Positions 11,584-24,357 are shown, counted from the stretch's first letter. The stretch is 64,000 nucleotides of DNA from Marasmius tenuissimus (GCA_029532415.1 JAQOTA010000053.1:3906001-3970000), one strand, 5' to 3'. The notes: generated by a model not told the origin, from the sequence alone. Numbers and translations: made by a program.

Positions 11584-12894
11584 ATGTCATATCATCGAGT
11601 CCTTGCCCTGTTCCCGTTCGCTCTGTACCTTTTCTTAGGACTTATGGCTTCTGCTCCTGTTGCGCGTCCCCAAGTCATAAACAACTGCACACAACCTGGC
11701 ACAGTCGCGCTCACTTTCGTAAGTCGCTTTTACTCAAACTCAAAACCACGGTAGAGGCTCACCACTGAGTAAAAGGATGATGGCCCATACGATTATCTGT
11801 GAGCGACCGCGTCTCTTACACGTCGGCCTCCCGCTCTGGCTAATGTGGCTGTCAGGAGGGACTTCGTCGACCTACTAGACCGAAACGGCGCAAAAGGCAC
11901 CTTCTTTTTCAGTGAGTCTCCGTACGACGTATCTGAGCCTCGCTATAACCGCGTTTTTCGATAGACGGCGACAATTGTTCGTAGCCATTGGTCTTGGCCA
12001 CATCCCGAGTCTCTGAGATTGTACTCTTCATCTAGATGATTGTATCTACAGCGATGACCGCGTCAGCGACATGAAGTACGCGTATGGCAAAGGTCATCAA
12101 ATTGCATCCCACACTTGGCACCACTCGGACCTGGGCAAGATCAAAAGCGAGGCAAAAAGTGAGGCTTCGACCAAAATATTCATAACTCCTCTATACTAAA
12201 AGCTCCCTTCGTAGTGAATGACGAATTCAAAAGGACCGAGGAAGCTATCAAGAAGATACTTGGCGTTGAAGTGGCCATGACCCGTCCTCGTTCGTATTAT
12301 GCACCTCTCGCTCCGTTGTGATTACGCTCAGTCTGCCCATTGCATAGCATTTGGGTCCTACAATGCCTTGACTGAGACCGTCGCTCGCAAGCGAGGACAG
12401 TCTCTCATCTTGTGGGATCTCGAGTGAGTCCCCGCGAGCTGTGTGGTTTTAGAGGTTCGCAGCTGCTCAGAACTCCTTTAGTACTCGTGACGCCGCTGGT
12501 GCTACAACAAAGGATAGCATTGCCCAATACGAGGACGTGGCTAAGAAGAACCCTTCGAATGTACTGGCTCTTAACCATGAACCCTACAGTGCGTGTGCCT
12601 TCCGGGGAACCTTGAGCTGTAACTGATTTCCCTCCAATAGAAACCACGCTGTTCGTACCTGGTTCTGAGACTCACCTTCTCCCCGCCTAACTTGAAATAT
12701 CGCGATAGGGACACGGTCATTCCACGGGCTCTCGAGCTTCTCAAGGGAAAGTATAAGTTTGTCACAGTGGCTCAGTGCCTCGGGGTCGAACCCTACCGTA
12801 GTGTCGGGACTCCGGGCCAGCGAGACGTACGTGGTTTGTCACTCTCCTGGCGATACAACATTAACAAAAGAAATAGAGCTCCTGGAAGTGTTAG
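11584..12894 (+). CDS. Secreted polysaccharide (chitin) deacetylase, family CE4
   Basis: NodB-domain metal-dependent deacetylase removing N-acetyl groups from chitin or chito-oligosaccharides, acting at the wall or outside the cell. Signal peptide MSYHRVLALFPFALYLFLGLMA, then TQPGTVALTFDDGPYDY with the catalytic base and metal Asp pair (TFDDG). This is split by an intron: exon 1 ends 11718 and a 23-nt exon 2 covers 11776-11798. The metal-binding H-x3-H is in ASHTWHHSDL, the third motif MTRPPFGSYN forms across an intron near 12290-12350, and WDLD and LNHEPY follow. The last intron (12827-12876) brings in five residues, giving GTPGQRDSSWKC and a stop, the usual ending of small basidiomycete CE4 proteins. 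All junctions read cleanly, so the gene looks intact. No chitin-binding module. It converges with the GMC gene downstream. Confidence 0.92.
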
Positions 12895-13272
12895 ATCTGG
12901 TCCTGAGCGGGACACCCCGAGGGATGAGTCTGAATCCCCTTGCCTTGCCTTGACTGTACTGCTGTTTCTGGACACATTAAAAATCAATAACTTCTAGTGG
13001 TCTATTTAACTGCCTTTCAATCGTGAGTACTATAACCGTTGCACCTTGAGGATATCGTGAATAAGTGCTGTGGATTGACTGCGGTAAGAACTGGGCGCTC
13101 ATTTGCGCTTGATTCAACTCTATCTCAATCTTCGAGAGACCCTGTAGTCAGTTCTGACGAAAGCATTACGATGAAATTAATCTACACAAATGAGCGACAG
13201 GTATATACAGCAAAGCAGAGAGCATAAATATCTCAATTGTTTAGATCGTCCACAGTCCGAAAGAGGGGTTGA
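12895..13272. other. Convergent intergenic region
   Basis: 3' untranslated space between the plus-strand CE4 gene and the minus-strand GMC gene. Small open frames here overlap the 3' part of CE4 or are random; nothing else seen. Confidence 0.6.
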
Positions 13273-15688
13273 TCACTGGGCGGTCTTGATCAGGTCGGCA
13301 GCTTTCTCAGCGAAGCCATACAGGGTCGCCGAGAGATGGGCACTCATTTGGAGAGGCAACACGGAGGCACCAACAACGCGGACGTTGGTGGTGTCATATA
13401 CCTTGAGTTGGGCGTCAACCACGCCTGAAACGAACGTTCATTAATACCGCGAAACTCATTGATCGCAGATAGACATACCACCCAAGCTTCGCTTCATCAT
13501 AGCGGTGGTCCCAATGGGATGGTGGACTGCGGCAAACCCGTTGGTAATCCAAGACTTCCAGTCGTCATCAGAACCACGTTCATCGTTGTCGGGCACCCCG
13601 CCTCCAGGAATGGTTTCACCGGTGGAGAGGTCACTACCGAAATACTTCAATAAGAGGAAGATGCGTTTGAAGGATCCATCCTGACCTTAACGGAGGGCTG
13701 GTGATGATTCTTCTGGATAGACGGGCACTGGCAACCTGGACGTCCAGGTCCCAATCAACAGAGAAGTAGTTCACGTTGACCTGGGGCTTCGCGAGTGGGT
13801 CGTCGCTCTATTCACATATTCAGTACCTCACGGTTGGGGCCCAAGGCACAAACAACTTACGGTAATGCTCACTGAGCCCCGACTGAAGGGAAGAAGTTGC
13901 CACATGTCGATACCGATGGTACTAGGGAGGGGTTAAGATGCTGTTGATGGTTAAAAAAAAACTGATGGACGTACTCAGGGAAACCAGAATCGTAGAACAA
14001 CTCCACCACAGGCGCTGTACCAGTCGCACGTTAGACGGTTTTGAGATTCGGGACTTCGGGATAAAACTCACCATTGTGGTCAATGATCATGCTTGATTGT
14101 ACCTGGTAGATTTGCTCCAAGGCTTCTGCGCTGAGAGCTGAATTGGCTTGACTGGTAGCCCAATTCTGGAGGTTGCTCTTGATCTTATTGATGGAATCGC
14201 CAGCTTTGTCCCCAAAGACTTGATAGATGTTGGGGTAGGCAATCGCATCGGAAGGTCCTCTGCCGCCGAAATCAAAACCGTTCCCACCAGCACCGAGAGA
14301 ATTCATGGTCTGAATAATCAGTGAGCGGGACACGCCACAATGGGAAGGGAAGGCAGCTGATAGTATACCTGTTCTTGGAGGTTCTTTCCGACTGTCTTCA
14401 AATCGACGAGAGTCTGGATACCGAGAGGACCAAGAACCGCGGAGTCACCAACGCCAGAGTGTTGCAGCAAAGCTGGGCTCTGTGCGGTCGTGAGTGGCGT
14501 GAGATAAACACGAACGGGTTAACCACACCTGAATTGCTCCTGCGGCGATGATGACCTCCTTACGAGCAGTTGCGGCGAAGGTTTCACCCCCATTTGCCGG
14601 GATGAACGAAATACCCGAAGCAGTAAGAGGGATGCTTCCCGCGTTCGCCCAGTCGATCTTGGTGACCTAAGGTTTTCGTCAGTATCGATATATCTTCGAG
14701 CTGGAGAATCCTGACCATGTGTCCTGTCAACGTGAGCCAGTTGCTTCGAGTGCTTTCCACGGGAGTAAGATAGGCTTCGACTGACGAAGAACGATGGTCC
14801 TCATCGTGCCAATTGAGGGTCTCAAAGAAAGCTTACTACATTTGTGCATTCAAGAAGGCGAAGAAAGCTTACCACTGGCGTCATTGAAACGCAGTTTGCT
14901 GCGCCACCATTGAGATCTGGCGAGTGCTCGATTCCAGTAAGACTCGTGATGGTACTAATGAAGTTCTTTTGCTGGGGTCCGCCGTACATCTCGTCAGGAT
15001 ACGTGACCTGAACTGGGCCATCTGTTCCGTGATATTCAGGTACTTGCTGTGCCCCCTTTTCAGATTGTTGGCCGTTCGGTCCTGAGAATCCTTCGGACTG
15101 GGCAGGAGGAAAGTTAGGCACGACAACGATGTTTCTAAAGGGTTGGCATACCTTCTTCATGTATTCGAACACACCGTCCCAGTTCCATCCAACGCTGCTC
15201 TCATTGTCTTCAAGTAATGAAGAGAGCGCGTCGTACTGTGCGGCCATAGCTCTAGTGTAATGACCGCCGTTGATTGACGTACTACCTCCAAGAGTTTTGC
15301 CTCTGGGATCCAAAGGTAAGTTCTCAATCGCAACGTGGTAACGAATCGATTGTACGCACCCCCGCATTGTTCGTCCTTGATCGGTGTCCCAGGCCCAATC
15401 AAGCCCTGTGCCAAAGGCTTGACTGTAAGCATAGATGTCATAAACGCGAGAATCTTCGCGGTCATCGCTGCCGGCCTCCACGAGCAGAACGGAAATATTG
15501 GGGTCCTCTGTGAGACGGGAGGCAACAGTCATCCCTCCTAGTCCCCCACCGACGACAATGTAATCGAAAGTCTGTCCATTCGCAGAAGACGCGTCATTCG
15601 TCACCCCAGAAGCGCGTCTCTGTAGGTTTGGGGCCGCGACAGCAAACGGAACCAGCAGCCCTAAAAGAACGAAGGAGCGCACAGTCAT
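13273..15688 (-). CDS. Secreted GMC oxidoreductase, glucose-oxidase-like (AA3_2)
   Basis: FAD-dependent oxidase or dehydrogenase of the glucose-methanol-choline family, likely extracellular and, if an oxidase, producing H2O2. The start at 15686-15688 gives signal peptide MTVRSFVLLGLLVPFAVAA. The ADP-binding motif is IVVGGGLGGMTVASRL with VEAGSDDRED. After an intron comes MRGGKTLGGSTSINGG, the GMC signature. The AYLTPVES...NWLTLTGHMV and TARKEVIIAAGAIQ segments follow. The substrate domain (GPSDAIAYPNIYQVFGDKA) resembles glucose oxidases more than aryl-alcohol oxidases. The catalytic His pair is in AVHHPIGTTAM and LPLQMSAHLSATLYGFAE. About eight introns. An upstream ATG at 15736 would put a longer hydrophobic stretch in front; 15688 sits better with the TATA element. 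Substrate not certain. Confidence 0.92.
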
Positions 15689-15743
15689 GAAGAGAGAAAA
15701 GACGGGAAGGGAAAAGATTGAGAATGTTGGTTGCAAAACACGG

Positions 15744-15750
15744 TTTTATA
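15744..15750 (-). promoter_or_regulatory. TATA box of the GMC gene
   Basis: Minus-strand TATAAAA, 56 nt upstream of the chosen start codon, an ordinary spacing for a strongly transcribed fungal gene. It argues for the 15688 start rather than the ATG at 15736. Confidence 0.55.
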
Positions 15751-16475
15751 AATGGAAACGTACATAGCCATCCGGGCCTAACTGAGTGCTCCATTTTGAC
15801 ATGCGAGTCAATTTGTCTCGGGTATTATTCAAGCAAAAACTAGCAGTTCAGTCATTCACCGCTCAACCTACTTGCCGAATTCCCGATGTTCTTTTTATGG
15901 ACATTGAGAAAAGCTGAATTATTGGAGGCTGGAGAGCACATTCGGGATGGAGGAGACAACCATCACTGGCATCACGCAGGGCCCAGGACCGCACGACCGA
16001 AATCACCGGCTCCAAATTACACCCCGGCAAGGGCATGAATCCCCGACACGCCGCTCAAGTCTGTGCACATCCCTGGTGTCGCGATCAGATACCCGCTCCT
16101 TGCGGAATGGTAGAGACGGGCTGGACGGGATACTCTGGTACCTAGCTGTTGAGACGACTTTACTTACGCCCACTAGCACAATCTGACAGTGTGAAGTTCG
16201 CAGTGTTTCGGTACGGAATGACCCACACGTCAACGCCGTTGCCTCGAGAGAATATGTCCTGGTGTCAATATCGATCGAAACCGCTACCAGAGCGACTGGT
16301 CACCATTCTCGTTGAGTTTCGTCAAGCACAACAGGTATACCATATTATTTCGCAATAGGAGAGAGAAGAGAGTATTGGCTACAAATGTGAAACGGTTTTT
16401 AAATGATACAGTGGAGAGAGAGAGAGAGAGGCCAACGATGAAACGAAAGTCCGGCGAAAAAGTACGGAAATGTGT
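15751..16475. other. Intergenic, GMC promoter side; (GA)n run
   Basis: Upstream region of the GMC gene and 3' flank of the Zn2Cys6 regulator. It contains a GA dinucleotide run at 16414-16430. The open frames here show no recognisable domain. Confidence 0.5.
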
Positions 16476-18043
16476 TTAAACTCTACAGTCTGAAGAAGAC
16501 GGTTCTGCCTCTTCGAAGTTGACTTGTGTCCCAGAATATAACAATTGAGTACTGGCAGGGTGATTGCTTTCAACGCCATAGGAATCACCTAGGGCCGGCC
16601 CCATAGTACCAGTAACCGTAGGCGAGGCGATTGGCGAATTGTGGTAAGACGACAACATAGGAGATCTAGTAAACAGCCATAAGAACGTCGTCGAAAGATA
16701 TGTCGCTGGCGGGAATAAGTAAACTCACTGCATCATTTTTGGCCACTCTTGCTCTTGACCCGAGAACCCAGGATAGAAAAGGCTGTGGGGAGAACGGCCT
16801 GGCTCGCTAGGTGTTTCAGAATCGAGCCCGGTCTGAGGATGGCAAGGATAACCGAAATTCAAATAGGGCGAGCCGATGGCACTATGAGGTTCGGATCGCT
16901 GAAGGTGGGGGACCCCGTACGCAGGAACGACCTGGAGATTAGGAGGACGATGCTTTGACCCGCGATGGTCCTCATATGAGTTGCAACGCTGCTGGTAGTC
17001 CATGCCGTCGCCGAAAGAAATATGCGTCGGTGAGGAAGAGAGGGACTCTCCACTCGGCGCGATCATCGGGCTGAAGGGCGGTGGTGTTGTGGAAGGCGTT
17101 TTGGGGGTAAGATTAGAGGGGTGCAAGAACGTAGAGCCCTGCGACTGGGCCTCCGAAAAAGAACTTTCGCTGGCGGCTGATCTCGGCTGAGAAGTAAAAG
17201 AGCGAGTGGGGGACGACATCGCTGAAGATGTGAGGTTGGCCTCGCCCTGAACCAATGCCAACGGCTTCAGTTTTGGCTTATTAGGACCACGCACCCGCCC
17301 TTCTTTGGCGTACTGGCATACCAGACCACGGGTCAAACACCTCTTGCACGACGGATGCTCACCGCTGCACTGTAAACGTAGACAGGTGAGTTCGGTTTCC
17401 AAGCCAGCCTAATGTCCGCATACCTTTGCCTTCCTAGTTCTGCATTTCTCACACGCTTGTGCAGTGCGTAAGCGGGGATGTTCTGGCGTACGATAAAATA
17501 TCCCTGTAGCAGGATCTAGGGACCCCGCAAGGGAAGGACGTTGGGCGACCCCGGAGGTGTACGCCGAGTTTGAGGTGTGCTGCGTGGGCGAGGACGCCAG
17601 GAGCCCGTCCTGCTTGGGGGAGGACGCTTCGAAGAGTGCGGACGAGTATCGTTGTGAGGACGCATAGTGTAGAGCGGATGGAGAGTCATAGTAGGGATTG
17701 AACTCGGTTTGCGACCAGCCTGGCTGGGCTCGATGTTCCTGCTGGAAGCTCGGGGACTGAGGGTGGTGAGCAAGCTCATTGACCGAGTAAAGTGGGCTCC
17801 GAGTATGGTGGTCCAGTGAGTAGGGATGGTAATAGTGTCGTGGAGCGAGCGCATCCTCGTAAAACTGTCGTTTGGCGATGAGAACGACACCAGGAAGGAC
17901 CAGGAGCTCAAGATACTCACGATGCTGTTCTCTGAAAGCTGTCTTTCCGAGTGGGATACAGTGGAAGTATGTCCAGGATATGCACCATACTGCTTGAATC
18001 CAGCGTCGGCGACGAGCTGATGAGAGTCGATGTAGGACATCAT
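16476..18043 (-). CDS. Zn2Cys6 (fungal zinc cluster) transcription factor
   Basis: DNA-binding regulator. Start at 18041-18043 (a second ATG follows immediately). Exon 1 encodes about 41 residues. Exon 2 (starting FYEDALAPRHYYHPYS) leads through a Ser/Tyr/Pro-rich stretch to GIFYRTPEHPRLRTAQ. The zinc cluster is split by the next intron but reads C-x2-C-x6-C-x6-C-x2-C-x6-C (ACEKCRTRKAK then CSGEHPSCKRCLTRGLVC), with the basic linker KEGRVRGPNKPK after it. The cluster therefore lies at about residue 175 rather than at the N-terminus. The C-terminal half is Ser/Pro-rich without a visible fungal_trans middle-homology domain. The last exon (from about 16666) ends SSSDCRV. The overall pattern recalls PriB-type regulators of Agaricomycetes, but this is a resemblance only. 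About 500 residues. Targets unknown. Confidence 0.87.
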
Positions 18044-19212
18044 GAGGGGGATGTCGATCTGTCGTAACGAAGAGGTAAGGAATGTAGGTATTAGCTCGAT
18101 ATGGGTACTCGGATAGATGGATACTCGTTCAGGAAGTCCAGTCTTTATATCGAACGCTACCTCATCGACGCGATCTCAAACTCTTACAAAAATCAAATAT
18201 GCAATTGGTGAATGTGATTTATCGCCGAAAAATGTTAGAAATAGAAATTTGAGGTCGGGTCGGCACACACCTGTGAATGACAATTACAATTGAGACGATC
18301 TGCAGATCACTTGTTTTGCTTTTTCGAAGAATTTACAACCAAGAGTCACAACCTCTCCGCACAAAACAGAGGTAATATTTTCGCCACCTGCTCTGAATAA
18401 GAGATTTAAACTCGCACAAGAATTCAGATCTTCTGCGAGCAGTGGCTCCAATACTCAACCTTCTCAGGCTTCGTTTCTCAATCAATAAAAGGCACATAGT
18501 CGAAGCCTGGGCCGCCACTGACTGGGCTGTACGGGCGTCTGCAATGACTGTTACACATCAGAACTACACATTTTGACTGCTTCTCAACTGTGTAAAGCTA
18601 CCTTCGTTCGTTCAGACGAAGCGTTCCAGTTTGACGAGACGACAGCAGCTGTTAAAACTGAGGGCAATTTCTGGCTTGACGACAAAACGATGGATCTATG
18701 GTGATACACGAAGCATGCATGTAACTTTTAGTCCGAAACTTGACGTATCGATCATGCTTTCACTTACCTACTCTTCTTTGTAGATTCATTCAACCTACAT
18801 TGAAACTGCAAAGACACTTGTCGAGAGGCGATAATTACTACGATGCTTGCTATGCTGAGTGATTTTCGAAGGTGGTACTGAAGATCCGAAGTTGTGGCGG
18901 ATTGAGAATACAGACAGGCACCATTCTAAAGATGCAACGGCGGACCGAGCTTCCGAGGCAGAGGGTTGAGGCCCTCAGGGGTCGATTACAGTGATTCCAC
19001 CAGACTGGTGGAACTTGCAAGGGAACCTCGAGGGAACCATAGGATTAGAGTCTCAAGGTAAAAACAATCGCACCTGCTGCACCTTCCGCGGCGTTTCTCC
19101 CCCAAATAGTACTCATCGTCGAGGTAAATCTGTAACCCTATGAGGTGACGGTAACTCAAAAGACTTCACAAGATATACTTCTGGTTGCCGCGCCGAGGAC
19201 CTCATATCTCAT
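18044..19212. other. Intergenic, promoter side of the zinc-cluster gene
   Basis: No ORF with family resemblance. AT-richer than the surroundings near 18180-18300. A long upstream region is common for fungal regulators. Nothing else recognised. Confidence 0.5.
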
Positions 19213-20010
19213 TTATTCACCGGGTCTCCTGGTGAAGTAATGTGCACTCAAAGAGGCCGTGCCGAGAAAAGTCAAAGAAACTTACCATCGAAGTTGATGA
19301 TTTTGACCCTTTTCCAAGCCACCGTGGAGCTCCAGGTCGATGTCCTTTAGATGCTCGGCTTCGAGAGCATGGTTCATGGGGTCTTCTGGCTGAATTTGCC
19401 CAGTTAGAAGCCATGGTGTGTCCGATTTCCAGGTCTACGGAGCGTGCCTTCCAGTGAAGTAGCAGCGTCGAACGCTGAACAAGTTGAACCGGGCTTGCCC
19501 CTGTCACTGAGCCTTGAGTCTCAATACGAATAGTATGTCATTCCGTCTTTCAAAAGATAGTCGATAGTCTATAGTTTATGTCGAAGACGAGAGCTGGATG
19601 TGGATCAAATGGCATACATTCTCGACCGGTAAAAGCGCGAATAGGCCCTAAAAGGCTTTGGTTAGGAAATCTGAATAAAATAACCGCGCTCTAATCGCTC
19701 GTACCTCAAGCCTCCGAGCTCATAGGTGGTTCGATCCGAGTCTTTGAATCGCTGCTGACAAATAGCGTAGACCTTGTACGACGCGATTTTTTCGATGTCG
19801 ACGCGTTGGAAATCTGACAGTACTCTGTTAAGACTGAATCGAGACCAAGGGGCGCGAATTTCGGGGTGGACAATCCAGGTTAGAGCCATTCCATTAGGGA
19901 GCGTTGCAATTAGTATGTCCTAATAGAGTTTACACGGGGATTAGAAATAGCAGATATCCAAGGCCCGTTAGAAACGGCCACCCACCTTAGCCGTATGATA
20001 GAAAAAGGAT
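19213..20010 (-). CDS. Possible small multi-exon gene of unknown function
   Basis: Minus-strand exons can be joined with ordinary splice sites. One around 19990-20010 ends FFYHTAK. After an intron with acceptor ttag, the next begins DILIATLPNGMALTWIVHPE (about 19917 down to 19665). A final exon at about 19290-19430 contains TGQIQPEDPMNHALEAEHLK and DIDLELHGGLEKGQNHQLRW. After an intron with donor gtaagt it ends RPGE and a stop at 19213. The link between the second and last of these pieces and the 5' end are not resolved. No family recognised; it may be a real small gene or a decayed one. Confidence 0.3.
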
Positions 20011-21203
20011 AGGCCAGATTTTCTTCAGTCCAAACGACGCCACATCTGTCAACTTGGTGTGCTTTTGAGGCGAAAAACAACTCGAGTCGACCAAAGACCG
20101 ATAAACGCGAGTAAACGCGTCAGCCGAGATCCTTATCCCAATATCCAGACTGTCGCGTTATCCCATGACCGTGTTTGTTGGTGTAGAAGTTGTGGAGAAG
20201 ATAGTGGGGCAGATACTGGACTCTTCAAAGAAAGGCCGGTCTGTGCAGAGAATGTTGCCTCCCGAGACACGAAAGTTTCCAGAGAAAAGTCGAAAGGTCA
20301 TGGTGGTCCCAGTTGGCACACGTGGTCACCGTTATGTGGTCTTGTGTTTTGAGTTTCGGCGCTTAATTGTTGGTGCTCAATTGCTAACCGTATCCCTTGA
20401 TCTTGCCAGTGCAGATCCAGGTCAGTGCTTGGTCTCGTCTCTTGAATAGTCTTCCTCTATGGACATACAACGGATGCATGTAAGACCTCACAAACACATC
20501 CCCTCAATTCATTCCCCCGGGCCTGATAGGTAAACGAGGCCTGCCAGACCTGACCACGGTGGAGATACTTGAATGATCAAGCGACAGTAGTCGATTTTCT
20601 TCTGCAGGTACACCCTGTCACGAAAGCGGGACTCGGACGCTGATTCTCCGAGAACTTTCCATTCTGAAAAGATGGAGTCTATATAGAATATAAGGCTGTT
20701 CCGCTATTTGAAACGGCTGGTAAAGCACCCTCGCCCACACCGATCTCATTCCTTGATCTCTCTCCGTCGTATCCCCGTGTTCCGTGTCGTGACTCGTGGA
20801 TGTCGCTCCAATCATAGTACTTTCGCTCGCTCGTCCCACCTCTTTGTAATACCGTTCTCACCTGCGCTGAGCACAAAAATTTCCAGCGTCGTTGTTCCGT
20901 TACGACGTCCTTCATTCGTACGATGCCTATCTGCATAGTGGTTTCGGGAGGATCCACAGCCATGTACACCGATCTACCGAACCTCCAACCTCCCAATGTA
21001 TGTACACTGCCAATAGACCAAGCTCCCCGCGGTTGTTTCTAGCCTTTTCCAGCCTCCACCAAGGTCCCGAATCCGCGATCATCTTCAGACGTGTTATTTC
21101 ATCCAGAGATCCGGAGTTGACAAAGACCCCAATAGGATATGGAATATTCTGAGGAAATCGTACGATCCATGCGAGTTTCGCACTGTTTCGAATTGAAACA
21201 CGT
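20011..21203. other. Intergenic, no supported gene
   Basis: Open frames on both strands reach about 100 codons (for example 20165-20449 plus, 20927-21229 minus), but none shows a recognised motif or a clean exon chain. The last one overlaps the 3' end of the F-box gene. Confidence 0.4.
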
Positions 21204-22402
21204 TCAGATATCCTCGTACGCGACTGCACGGGATGAGAGCCACCGCGTCTTCAGCGGGAACTTGATTTCAGCAGGGCGAATGAGACCTTTTGCAAGGCAG
21301 GTCGGGAAGAAAGACATCATGGGGGGCCTGACGACGACTTCCTTCAAGCTGGGGAAGTATCCCTCAGCCGAGTCGGAGAATTTGAGGTCTAGACCTCCCC
21401 ATGATGTGCGATCTGCCCGTGAGGAACCTCCAGGCGGGCGCAACAAGACCACAGAACGAAGGGCTGGTAAATTTTGGCAGGAGGAGACAGTACCTGCGAC
21501 TTCAGGGGTATTCTCCTGTCGTTCGCAGAAGCTCATTTGTAGAGCTCGAAGGTTTGTGAAGTGGCTCAGGTCTACAGTACAGTCGATTAGAGAATTAGAG
21601 AGGGAGTACCGAGGTAAAACTTCCCTAAATCGTGGACCGCGATTGGCTGGAAAGGTGCCCAGCCAAGAAACAGGTACTGCAACGACCGTGACGTCGTGCT
21701 AAGAAAACTTTGCACGAATTTTCCTGACGCACGTTTAGAGATGTCGAGATCGAGGTAGAGATGAGTAAGTTGGGGGAAAATCGACGGTGTAGAAGGGCAT
21801 GCTGGGAACGGGTGCTCATGGTCGCCGGTGACAGTAAGAGAGAGTGTAGCGATATTGAGATGCGGCTGAGTCGCGTCATTGAGTCTCGGGGAGTGTTTAC
21901 TGGGGGTCATCTGCATGGTGAGATGTTTGAGATGGGGGGATAGTTGTACAAAGGCTTGGAGAGTTTCATGATCTATACATGGAGAGAAACTGATGCTCTT
22001 CAAGCTGTGGCAAGTCAGTGGCCTCAGAAGGTACAGTCCAGCAATCCCATCCTGCCATGGGAGTGGGTCCCAGTGAGGTGTGACGATCAGCGAGTGGATA
22101 AGTACATTCTTTCGATGCATGATTTCTAAGGTCCGAGCTACCCGCAGATTGCCCTGATACACGTTGATGGCCAGATTGCGCATGAAAGGTGCAATAGTAG
22201 AGCATGGGGATTCCAGCAAAGCGGACAATTCCTCTGCTGAATGTGAGGTCAAGAATATTGCACGATGGCGAAAATAGTGATAACGGCTGAATGGGAGCCA
22301 GGCCTTACAAACGAGGCTGCAAGACTGACGAGCCTCCACATCGTAGCGAAGATGAGAGAGTATAATGTCAATGATATCCAGTGGTATGTGAGCCGCCTCC
22401 AT
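21204..22402 (-). CDS. F-box domain protein with leucine-rich-repeat-like tail
   Basis: Probable substrate receptor of an SCF ubiquitin ligase. The ATG at 22400-22402 begins MEAAHIPLDIIDIILSHL, then CSLVCKAWLPFSRYHYFR, a standard F-box of about 45 residues. The rest has irregular Leu-rich repeats (LTHLYLDLDISK, LQYLFLGWAPF). An intron near 21547-21605 joins KFYL to DLSHFTNLRALQMSFC, restoring the LRR pattern. The protein ends with VAYEDI at 21204. This is the layout of the large, fast-evolving F-box families of Agaricomycetes; partner and target unknown. A second gene of the same class lies at 50087-51317. Confidence 0.8.
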
Positions 22403-22425
22403 CAGGACTGGTGGTGGTGAGGAGA

Positions 22426-22500
22426 AGCGCCGGATCGGAAGGAGGATGTACAAGATGCGGTGGATTCGATCAATTTGAAAAAGGGTCAGATACGGTGGAT
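22426..22500. repeat. Imperfect inverted repeat, left arm (partner 23703-23785)
   Basis: CAAGATGCGGTGGAT at 22451-22465 occurs as its exact reverse complement at 23744-23758. The flanks also match loosely on both sides: a second xGATxCGGTGGAT copy and a CCGGATCGG or CCGATCCGG block. The arms are about 1.2 kb apart. It could be a duplicated upstream piece of the F-box gene or the ends of an old non-autonomous element. Confidence 0.45.
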
Positions 22501-24357
22501 GGACTGAGATTCGGTGGATGAGGAGAATGTCACAATAATAATGTAAATTATTGTGAAATCAATGAGATACTCCAATAAGGCAATTTATCCCGTGACGTTC
22601 GAGAGTCCGACGCGTCGTAGTCGCCACCATTCGTTGATTGTGAGCCGTGACGACCAACCATGATCCATCTCATATTTCATTCACGCTTTGAGAGCACCTG
22701 CTGATGCAGTCTTTCCTCCACCCTCGGTGACGTACCAAATAGGCCGGCCATCTTGTCTCCTTCATTCCCAATTTCTCTCGGGTCTGGCCCAGCCGCCCAA
22801 CCACGGAGAGAGATATGTGAACCATGTAAGGAGCAGGCAGTTTAGCTGCAAATGCTAGAAACCGTACGTAAACTCACGATTTGAATGAGAGGTTCGGCCT
22901 GGCCAATCCGGGGGACGATGAGCTCAAACTCATCCAAACCGTGGCCTGTCCGTTGCTTACAACCCTCGCAGTAATGCCTTTCGACTGGCTGACACTGACC
23001 GCCGCGTCCTGCTTTTCTCACCAGCCGTGTGGCTTCTAAGAATGAGTTGGTGGCCGACATTCGGGAGTTTCCAAACCAAGTCTCTGACTACTTCACAACG
23101 CGACTCAAATGGAAGTTTCTATCGTGCAGCTGAGCCTGAAATTTGAAAGCTTACAGGCTCTCCAGTGAGTCGCAAGTAATTGCCACTCACAGATCGCTAC
23201 GAAAATACGTGCTTTTCAATGGATTACCGGCGGCGAACGACTCCCAGGCGACCATGATTGGGGTTTCCCAAGACGTATACACTAAGCTAGATATCGCCCC
23301 GACGTATCTCAATGACATTAGCCGCTCGGTCCTGGTATCCGTCGGAACTTGTTTCTCAAAGTTACATTGTCAACTAGTGAAAACTTTTCTTGTGTTTCGC
23401 TCCCATCTAGTCCGCCCTCATGATATATATGCATATGGCCTGCGTAGTATGGATGGTAGTCTCTACTGTAGTACTGACATGCTTTGTGCAATCTTTTTCC
23501 CGGTCAAGTCTGTGATTTCTGCCCTGCAAACATCAAAGGTGACTTACTACTAGTACACAAAAGGATCTGGAACTTACAAGCATTGCGAAGATCGTCACGG
23601 TGCCACTTGTGCCAAACCTTTCTTTAGCTTCCGTGGTATTATTACTTGTTATGTCCAAACTAGGAATAACCTCACGTAGCTCACCTCCCCCGATCGAAAA
23701 TTTATAATCCACCGCATCTCGTTTCTTTTCCGATCGAATTCCCATCCACCGCATCTTGTTGTACCCGGATCGGAATCCTCATGACCTGGGTGGGCGCTTG
23801 CGTCGGCCAATCCCGAATTAGCGCTCTTTGTTCAACTCGATTGACTACTCCGTCAATCCTGACCTCCAGATTCGATAAAACCTGTCGTTCAAAATGGCTC
23901 ATAACATCTATATTCTGTTATATTGAACAGCGTTCCATGCGGTGAGTTTGCCCTCCTTACGACAAGGTCTCAGGTGGGGTCATGATCAGTGTCTCGCTCC
24001 CGATTTCCCCGATTCTCATGTCTTGACATAGAATTTCGCTGCATAAAGCAATCATCCATCCGCAGTCCTGCCCAGCTGCCCAGCTGACGATTTGTTCTCA
24101 ACAATTCTGGATTTCTATGCATAGCCTCGCAACAAAAAACACCTTGAGAGTCTGTCCCTGACCTCGTTCTACGTCATCCCAAGTAAACGCATCGCGCAGT
24201 AACTATCGCGAGGCAGGTGAAGAGAATGCGGCAAAGGGCTTAGGGCGATCACACCCACCGTTCCCGGATATGAGATCGATGCCATTTGACGTCTTCTTCG
24301 CATCATCATCAGGCTGCTCTCAGTGGTGTCATATAGCTTGAATTGCTTCCTGCATGG

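Noticed and set aside
16414..16430. GA dinucleotide run as a regulatory element
   Set aside because: A short microsatellite with no supporting context.
19720..19750. GGTTCGATCC motif resembling a tRNA T-loop
   Set aside because: No pairing stems; it lies in a plausible coding frame.
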